DNA of 64,000 nt from Lophium mytilinum. Lineage: Eukaryota; Ascomycota; Dothideomycetes; Mytilinidiales; Mytilinidiaceae. Numbering within the stretch: position 1 is the stretch's first letter; the number at the start of each line of letters is the position of its first letter. Shown here one piece after another: positions 56,775-64,000 of the stretch. A program made the position numbers and the translations under genes. Under the pieces are notes generated by a model. That model ran no database searches. It saw nothing but the letters and a program-made list of their open reading frames with translations, and was not told where the DNA came from. The DNA lies in the NCBI GenBank assembly GCA_010093605.1, contig MU004183.1, positions 1-64,000 of the forward strand, given 5' to 3'.

Positions 56775-57702
56775 ATGTCTTCCTCGCGTAACTCAATAAG
56801 CAATGACAGCCAGGGCCCTTTGGATACTCCTACAAACGAAGATAGACCCAGGCCGTTCCATGAGCTGGGGCTGTACGACCTCCAACGAGAGTTCATGAAG
56901 AAAACAAGAGACATCGTCCACAACAGTGCTGAGTTCTGGCAGTGTCTCGTAGACTTCATCTACGAGCTGCGCCCAGTAGAAGGCGAGACTCCACCCGACG
57001 GGGTAAGAAAAATCCAGGCTATGAAGCTCAAATTCCTGCACAAGATAATAGAGGTACGCTACAAGGGGTTAATAGCTATCACCGCCGATGATGAAGAAGA
57101 TGCATCTAACCTAGTAAGTTTAAAGCATGTCAGTATATAGAGCCGTACGCTGATGCGCTCATTTAGAACGAAATTGCTACGTCAATACTGGCAACCTCAC
57201 ACCCGAAGCAAGACTTTGTAGATACCAACGCGGCCACTCTTCAAGCAGCCTAGGACCGTTCTCGGGTTGGATCTAGTGACCAGGCTGAGCCCAGCAGAGC
57301 GAGAGAACCCAAGCAGAACTTCCTGGCAGCGCAGTAGGTCAAGCAGGATCAAGATACACTTGCAAAGGAAAGGCACTTGCGGGAGTCGCTTTTAAATAAC
57401 AGGCTGTAGGATGAAGAACTCGAGAAGCAGATACAGTTTCATAGACAGAAGTGCGCAAGAGAAGAAAAAGTTCGCAAGCAGGAAAAGAGAGCTTTGAAGC
57501 AGCGAAAAGAAGAGGAGAAACTTCGAGCGGAAAAGGCGCGCAGAGCGAAAGAAGAGCGCCGATCCCCGGGCGTGCGGAAACCGTAGAAATAAAAGAAGGA
57601 ACAAAGACACCCGAGAGCCCACTGCGTCCAATGTGCCAAGTTGTAGGGAGAGACAAGGCTCTGGAGTCGGGGAAGAGGACGTCTTTGGGATCTGATGAAT
57701 AA
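56775..57702 (+). pseudogene. Decayed SAP-family paralog (helical module plus coiled coil)
   Basis: Exon 1 (56775-57113, 113 codons from ATG) is intact and encodes the helical module 'YDLQREFMKKTRD', 'AEFWQCLVDFIYELRPVEGE', 'VRKIQAMKLKFLHKI', closely matching residues ~250-320 of the 53905 gene. A 53-nt intron (GTAAGT...TTTAG, 57114-57166) leads in phase 0 to 'NEIATSILATSHPKQDF'. After this the frame meets in-frame TAGs where Gln or Trp would be expected, then reads as a Lys/Arg/Glu coiled coil ('EEKVRKQEKRALKQRKEEEK'), again like the neighbour. It lacks the N-terminal SAP-like part. It is probably a partial duplicate of 53905 that has lost its second half to nonsense changes. A 121-aa product ending within the unspliced intron is possible. 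Confidence 0.65.
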
Positions 57703-58890
57703 AGCGTCGTATAACGCGATAAACGGCTTCTATGGTAGAAGATAATTAGCCTCGACTTTAGCGCATTCTACCATGATGTTTAGGCTTCTTCCAATGAAGT
57801 TTCTTACGGTCTGATGAACGTCGGCTTGTTTTACCATATACTAGAAAGGCGCAGGTTTGAGTTTCTTGCGTTGCTGAAGAAAACCGACCGTTTTAGCAAG
57901 CAAATCGTGACTAAATCATCATATTCCAGGCAGACACGGATAGTAAGGTAGTAATCACTCAGATTGCTACTTGTTTGATATCTCGGAAAAAACGGCAGGT
58001 CTTGCGAGCGGGGAAGGGGGACACTTGTAAGGCTCGGAGACAGAGAGCAAACGTGACATCAAAATCGATTAAGCGGTTTCTATATAAGACCTCCTACCCC
58101 TCTATAACGTGCTTCATACGATATATATTTATCTTTCATATTGCTTTAGCCTTTCTTCGTAGTTCGTCACACCCTTTACAGCATACTACCAGTCTCGAGG
58201 TTGTATTAGAACATTGTGGCTAAAATGGAAGGACAAAACCTCATAAAGCCTCCACCTTGTTAGTTTAGAAAGCAGCGACGAGGCTATTTGCGCATGGAAG
58301 GGCGGTCCTTTGACGTCGGCTTGCCGGAGGGCTAGCGCCGTGCTTCCATTGTAAACAATATAATCTTTACATTGTGCAGCACTAGTCTGTCTATCTATAG
58401 CTATTTACTCCAATCGTTCTGCTGTGCGTGGTCACGTGTTGTGCCTCTCCGGTGGGCCTGGCATCCGCATGCCAGCTGAAACCAGGGGTGGAGGAAGGCC
58501 TTTGACGAAGCGTTCGGGTGACACGTGACCTAAGCGAGATCGTGCGTGTTCCGAACGTCCTTGGGTAAGCGACACACTGGCACAGTGGAACTGATGTTGC
58601 TTGAGGAGCCGCCATGGTGCGTTGTTCAAGGAGGCTCGATTCACTATTGAGTCGGCATAGGCACCAGGAGCGACCAGGTGTCGCGGCTCGAGCCGGCGCA
58701 CATTCACCACTGCAACGTGTCTAGCGCACTACTTAATCGTCGCCTTCCACCTCCGAAGCCCTCTTCTTTCTCTCACCAACGTCCCCAGCTGTCACACCCC
58801 CACCAACACCAAACTCCTGCAACCATTGCTCCTTCACATAGCAATCCAGCTTCTCTCATCAAACCATCTCTTCCTCCTCAGTCAGCTACC
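57703..58890. other. Intergenic, 1.2 kb
   Basis: No gene recognised. The last ~200 bp before 58891 is CT/CA-rich leader sequence typical of a fungal promoter and 5' UTR. Confidence 0.45.
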
Positions 58891-61542
58891 ATGCCTTCCT
58901 TTTCTAAGCTCGGTTCGGACAAGGAGAATAACGTCGCGACCAAGGGTGGGGTGCATAGAGTAAGTCCTCTGTTCCTATGCCTGCTCCCTACAGTCTGCTC
59001 CCCGCTCCCATCTAGCCTTCTCGTGCCTACTGATATCTGGTCGTGACTTGTCCCACCTTATCTAATCATTATCTAGACCCAGCATCCAGAGCAGTCTCGC
59101 ACCGCCCTCGGTGAAGACACCAATACTCGACTCCCCGTCCCCAAGAAGGGCACCGCCCAGACCACCTCCGCCCCTCGCAGGGGTGTCGCTATCAAGAAGA
59201 AGCGCACTCTTCCTGACCGTCCTTGCGACCGAGAAGTCTATAACGACCTCACAGAGGACGAGCTCTGGCGCCTGTGTGAACGGGATGAAGTAGAGATCGA
59301 TGAGACGAAGATCAGGACGAAGAGGCAGATCGTCGAGTGTCTCGTGAACCTCGACAACAAGGCAATGCTCAGAGACTCCGACCTCGAAGAGACCAAAGAG
59401 GAGGTTCATTCACCTCCACCACCTAAAAAATCTGGACGGGAGCTGCGTGCTCGCAGCCCACCCACCCAGTCCGCCAAGATTGAGCCAAAGACCACGAAGC
59501 GCAAGCGTGACGACCAAGACGACGACTCCAATCCTGTCATGGCTAAAGCTCCTCGCCAACGGAAGGCCACAGCGTCTCGTCCTCGAGTCGCTGCCACTTC
59601 CACCATGACCTCCGCTACCCCCACTGTAGCTCCCTCCATCACCTCCACCATCCCCAATAGCCAGCCTTACAACAAGATGTCCCTCAAAGACATAAAGGAT
59701 GTGGTCATGACGACCGTCGTGGAGAAGGACCATGACACAAAGCTTTGGCATGCTCTCCTGGCCTATGCTTACGAGATCATGTTGGAAGAGGGCGAGGTGA
59801 ACCCGCTCGACTCGCGCGAGGTTGAGGTACCCCTCTCCAAATTGATTGAAAAGATCCTTGAGCATTGCGCTCCTCGCAGAGAAGCAGACGGAGGTTTGAC
59901 CTTCTTGCGATCGCTCATGAAGCGCTACGACGAGCTCGTGGTAGTAGAGAAGAAGTCAGCAGATGAACAGAGAGTTGGCGAGGGGCGCGAGCGTGAACAG
60001 AAGACTAAGTTCGAGAAAGCTGCCAGACTCCAAGAAGAGGCTGAACGTCTTCGGAAGCAACAGCGCCGCAAAGAAAAGACGACGCGCAAGGCCGAGCAAG
60101 AGAAGAAGCGAGAGGAACAGCAGCAGCGAGAGGAGGATGACACTCGCAAGCTGGCGAAGCGAGAGACCAAGATCGAGGCCCAGAAGCGAGCCGAAGTCAA
60201 CACAGACATCTTGGCGAAGACATCTTCCTCTTCTTCAAGTTACGTCCCCTCTGCGCCTGCTCCCCATAAGCTCACTCCCTTGGAAAAAGAGCTGGTCGAC
60301 CTCCGCCAGCCCAGCATCTACACCAACAAGCCACCTCCTCACTCCGACGTCACTCGTGGCATCATCAGGATCCAGAAGTGGGAAATGCTGTGGTCACGCC
60401 CTAGCCGAATTTCAAGGCGAGGAAATATCCGCAGTATGGAACCAGAGTACAACATCCCGCACTACTTGATCCCCCCGTACGTCCGAGTCGGTCATGTCAT
60501 CCGGAAGCGTGTCGCTGTCCAGCGTGAAGCGAAAGACATATTCGCTTACCGCAAGGCGAAGGCCCTTACGGACGTCTCCACGGAGGAGTGGCGTGAGCGT
60601 GGAAAGATCTATAAGAAAGGAAAGAAAGCATTGGAGACTTGGAAGGAGTCGAAGATACCCTCCCATACGAGAGCCAAGAAGAACTTCGTGCACGCGGTCA
60701 GGCAACAACTGATCTCGTTGAAGGGGGCCGAAGAAGATATGACCCAGGATGATGTAAGTGTCGCAACTAATGATCTTGTATCAAAGGCTGACAAGTATGC
60801 ACAGGTTCTCGTGGCCGCTTCCAAGTCTGTCGAGAAAAAAGAGACGATCACTGACTCACCAAAGAAGGAGAACGCCTCTTCTTCCGAGCAACAGGTAATA
60901 CCACTCCGTATCGTTGACGTGATACACAGTGCTGATACATCTTTACAGAAGCGAGAGCCTGGGCGTAAGATCATCGTCGAAGATGGCGGTACGCAAGCAT
61001 GGCGCCGCGAACTCAACCGGCACCTCCGCGAGGACAGCGAGGGCCTACGTAAAGGGGGCCTCGCCGCGAGCCGGCACTCTTCTCCGTCGAACGACTCGTC
61101 ATCCAACGAATCAATCGATACCTTCACTGCCCGCGTAAACCCAAGAACCGGGCTTCTCGACACCTCCGGGAAGGCCGCACTTCCTAAGTCCTCGGTACCG
61201 CTGGATGCGCTCGCGGCTATAAAGCCGGTATACAGGAAGCGCGCCCGTGACGAAGATGGCCAGGATGAACAAAGGCCGCACACGAAGAGGTCTCGCCTGG
61301 ACCGCGAGCCGGCAGTACCAAAGCCCACCTCACGCGCTGCTCCAAAGACTACTTCAAGGGCCACCCAGCAATCATTTGCACCATCGGCCAGTCGCTCCAA
61401 GAAGTGGGGCTACGAAGAGCATGACCAGCCGCCGCGTGCTTACGGCCGGCAGGGGAGGGCTCAGCATGGACCTGCCCCCAAGCAGAGGAGGCATTATGAT
61501 GATGATGTCAGGGAACGTGACTACGGGTCGCGCTGGAGATGA
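58891..61542 (+). CDS. SAP-like module and coiled-coil protein (family member B)
   Basis: The likely exons are 58891-58959, 59077-60753, 60805-60894 and 60949-61542, giving 809 aa. Intron 1 is 117 nt. Introns 2 (51 nt, GTAAGT...CACAG) and 3 (54 nt, GTAATA...TTACAG) are multiples of three with no stop, so the frame also reads through them; their strong splice signals make me call them. The N-terminus (MPSFSKLGSDKEN) is basic. A SAP-like pair at ~95-130 ('LTEDELWRLCERDEV', 'TKRQIVECLVNLD') matches the 53905 gene. A helical module lies at ~210-280, a long Glu/Arg coiled coil at ~300-370, then a basic central region. The tail has Arg/Gly-rich character (YGRQGRAQ, RERDYGSRWR). The role is unknown; the composition suggests nucleic-acid or chromatin binding. 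Confidence 0.75.
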
Positions 61543-62608
61543 AGCGACTTGTGGAGAAAGTGGAGAGGGAGAAGACGGATACACTCTTTGAACACTAAAA
61601 AATGGAACGACAAGAATATTCCATCAGAGACTGCTCCTGGTAAGTTCTTCAAACACTCTAACATTTCGAATTATAATACTAACAAACGTCAGACTGAGAA
61701 TCGGCGAAGCTTTCACCTAACGCAATGATATCACACATGGCAAACAGCCAGATCGCGCACACCCTTCAAATTCCACCCGAGAAGCTTCCGTTCTTCCCTC
61801 ATGGAAAGTCATCCAGCGCCGCCCTCACCAAACCGACTCACCCGCCGCACCGACACAGAAACCAGGACGCCAGATCCGAAACCCAGGGACTCGTGACTAT
61901 TCAAGGGTGGTTTGACCGCAGTCTTGCGGTCCCTCCTTGAGGCGAGTAGTTCCGGGCTCTCTAGCTAGATGAGTTCTGTGGTGTGTCTTTTTTTTCCGGG
62001 TTCTTCGGGCTGTTTCGGTATGTGCGTACATGACGGGTAGAGAAGGGAGTGCTGGTTAAAAGAACTCGCCCGGCATGACGGGTGCTCGTCTGAATCGGTG
62101 GACTTGCAATATGGGATTCGGCGGATGGGTTTGGCTGGGGAGCTATATGGTGCCCGGATGCAGACCAAAACAGATGGGAGTGGGCAAAAATGGTTATGCA
62201 GTGCTAGGATATCTTGTCGGGGAGCTCGTGCTATGATCTATGGCTAGACTTTTGTTTTCAAGCGATATCCGGAATGTGCATAATAGAGGGAGTGCGTCCT
62301 ATGGTATATTTATGGTCTTAGGTATCCATGGTATGGTTTGGGTCTCTGGGGGACCCTATAGTTGCATTATGTTTGTTATGGCGGGAATGGCTGGCGATGC
62401 ATAAATACGATTGCAATGACTTATCAAAATCCGATTTCCATTCATTATGAGTGATTGAGGGCTCTTAGAATTGGTATTTAAATTCTTAAGGGAGCGGTTA
62501 AATGCTCTTAATATGCTAACAATCTGCCTTTCTAGTATACATGAGAAGAGAGCTGGGTATATTCGTACATCGCTGCCATCCACCTCCCATCTCCCGCATC
62601 GATATCGC
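61543..62608. other. Intergenic, 1.1 kb, between convergent genes
   Basis: A frame at 61725-61940 has no motif and may be part of the 3' UTR or chance. No RNA gene or repeat was recognised. Confidence 0.45.
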
Positions 62609-63769
62609 CTACGCCTTAACCACCACACTAACCGCCTGACACATCGTCGCATTGTAGACCACGACCTCCCTGATCTTCAGCCCCGCCTCTGCAAACAACG
62701 CATCCCACTGCCCCCTCGTCCTCTCCAGCGCTCCCAAATGCGTCATCATGGCCAAATCCAATACAGCCGCTTGCCACGGCACCCCCGTGTCCGTCAACAC
62801 ACAATCATCCACCAAGATCACACTCTCCGGGCCCATCGTATCCCTGATATTCCCTAGGATCGTAACGCAGATATCATCCGGGTAATCGTGTAGAATGTTC
62901 CTGAGGTAGTAAATCCGCGCCCCTTTGACCGCTTGCGGGGTGTGGAAATCCTGCGCCACGAGCTCAATCCCCTCAAGCCCTTTCCCGAACGCCTTGACGT
63001 GCGCGATCGTCTCTGGGAGGTCCTGGAGCACGAGCTTCCCTTTCTCCGCAATCGCGGGGTACTTCTCCTTCAGCGCGACGATTTGCTGCCCCAACCCACC
63101 CCCAACATCCACGAATACCGCCTTTTCAGGCTCGCTCCACTTCCCGAGCTCTTTGTCTACCGGGAACACATCCAGCCAGCTCACGCCGCGGTGGAGTCGC
63201 ATAGCCTGATGCAGCCACTCGAACTCTTCGGGGTGGGAGCGGAACCAGTCGAAGCAGGCGAGGTCGGTATTGAACGCTTTTTGGAAGGGCGTGTGCGTGT
63301 TCGACGTTATATTCTGGTAGTTAGTCTCTTTGAGGAAGTCCGGGGTGGCCTGGATGGCAGGACCCAAAGTGTTGAAGAGATGATTGATGCCGCCATTAAG
63401 CACAGGCTGGTCCAAAGCGCGGGTGACAGAGTTGGGCGCAAAGGTGTCGGTACCGGTTTCAGCAATCGTACCCGTAGAAGCGAGGTAGCGGAGGACACGA
63501 CGCAGGAGCTCGGAGGATGCGGAGGTCTTTTCGGCGAGGGCAGCGACGGTCACGGGCGTCTTGCTCTGGGTCAGTGCAGGGAAAAGTCCGAGGTCGACGC
63601 CGACTTTGATCATTGCCACCTGCAAGTGGAGCCCCGTGAAGCGCATGGCGGTGTCGTAGGGGGTTTCAAGGGAGTATTGGAGGTCGCGGAGGGAGCGTTG
63701 GATGGCCTGGCGGCCGAGCTCGTTGGTGTTCGCCGCTAGGGCTTCGACTTGGGATATAATAGACTCCAT
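62609..63769 (-). CDS. SAM-dependent O-methyltransferase (class II, plant/fungal type)
   Basis: A single exon of 386 aa with ATG at 63769 (MESIISQVEALAAN). Residues ~60-120 are the winged-helix dimerisation part ('GLFPALTQ', 'LLRRVLRYLASTGTI'). The SAM site is 'VFVDVGGGLGQQIVALKEKYP' (shown in part: DVGGGLGQ, near 220), followed by 'LVLQDLPETI' (acidic residue for the ribose). The catalytic His is in 'YYLRNILHDYPDD' near 291, and the later 'VILVDDCVL' contributes an acid. The whole fold is present at normal length with no breaks. These enzymes methylate phenolic hydroxyls of aromatic or polyketide products. The only other tailoring enzyme nearby is the FAD monooxygenase 28 kb away, so no cluster is claimed. 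Confidence 0.88.
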   Translation of the reverse strand: MESIISQVEALAANTNELGRQAIQRSLRDLQYSLETPYDTAMRFTGLHLQVAMIKVGVDLGLFPALTQSKTPVTVAALAEKTSASSELLRRVLRYLASTGTIAETGTDTFAPNSVTRALDQPVLNGGINHLFNTLGPAIQATPDFLKETNYQNITSNTHTPFQKAFNTDLACFDWFRSHPEEFEWLHQAMRLHRGVSWLDVFPVDKELGKWSEPEKAVFVDVGGGLGQQIVALKEKYPAIAEKGKLVLQDLPETIAHVKAFGKGLEGIELVAQDFHTPQAVKGARIYYLRNILHDYPDDICVTILGNIRDTMGPESVILVDDCVLTDTGVPWQAAVLDLAMMTHLGALERTRGQWDALFAEAGLKIREVVVYNATMCQAVSVVVKA

Positions 63770-64000
63770 AGTAAAAACAGCAGCGATTTCGACAGAAAAG
63801 GGGCAAAATGTGGTAGAAGTACAAGTAATGTATGAATAGCTAATGATATGGAGCCGTGAATTGTGAAATGTTGAATAGCGAACTGGAGCAGATGGCCGTC
63901 TTTAAATACCCCTTGACTCGCTCATAGTATCACTATTACTTACAACTCGTTTAAATACCACCACCAACCGTTGAACCTCTCCTAGCAAGCGCTGCGTACC

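Noticed and set aside
60609-61400. Long minus-strand frame opposite the 58891 gene
   Set aside because: Ser/Arg-rich shadow of the plus-strand coding sequence, with no motif.

Overview
The window looks like nuclear DNA of a filamentous ascomycete (Pezizomycotina, perhaps Dothideomycetes). The reasons are short GT-AG introns of about 47-117 nt, families typical of these fungi (HET, MYND, F-box, GH92, secreted Cys-rich proteins), and a sharp split between gene-bearing DNA and very AT-rich blocks whose coding traces carry stops where Gln or Trp is expected. That split is the signature of repeat-induced point mutation (RIP). The species cannot be named from the sequence.

Layout. (1) 1-13.57 kb is a RIP-degraded repeat block. 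It holds a SNF2-type helicase relic (minus, about 1-3.5 kb), an unidentified degraded coding-like region (about 4.6-9.8 kb), short palindromic repeats, a ~213-bp tandem array and a MULE transposase relic (minus, about 11.35-13.4 kb). (2) 13.58-18.08 kb is a GC-rich island with an intact secreted GH92 alpha-mannosidase (4 exons) and the 3' part of a MYND zinc-finger gene. (3) 18,085-30,508 is a RIP-degraded hAT DNA transposon with terminal inverted repeats and an 8-bp target duplication, inserted in codon 22-23 of that MYND gene. The missing 5' end of the gene lies on the far side at 30,509-30,575. A Ty3/gypsy LTR retrotransposon fossil (18,471-27,106; 200-bp LTRs; 5-bp duplication ACGCA) sits inside the hAT element, as does a ~315-bp foldback palindrome. 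(4) 30.6-40.6 kb has three more MYND-family loci (32.0, 37.4 and 39.9 kb, the last with one nonsense codon), an FAD monooxygenase, and a 634-bp miniature inverted-repeat element with an 8-bp duplication. (5) 41.1-46.6 kb has a HET-domain gene with a C-terminal membrane domain, a 656-bp MULE-type miniature element just upstream of it, and a small secreted Cys-rich protein. (6) 49.1-51.1 kb has two F-box-like paralogs facing each other, one decayed. (7) 51.9-61.5 kb is a cluster of nuclear-type proteins with SAP-like helical modules and coiled coils, including one decayed copy. (8) 62.6-63.8 kb has a plant/fungal-type O-methyltransferase.

Together the genes form an accessory, fast-evolving neighbourhood: two local gene families (MYND and SAP-like) with intact and broken members, a heterokaryon-incompatibility gene, a secreted candidate effector and two tailoring-type enzymes, among transposons of at least four kinds. 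The best result is the nested stack host gene > hAT > LTR element, with both target duplications still readable. The window also shows a two-module N-terminal repeat in the MYND family that I cannot match to any named domain.
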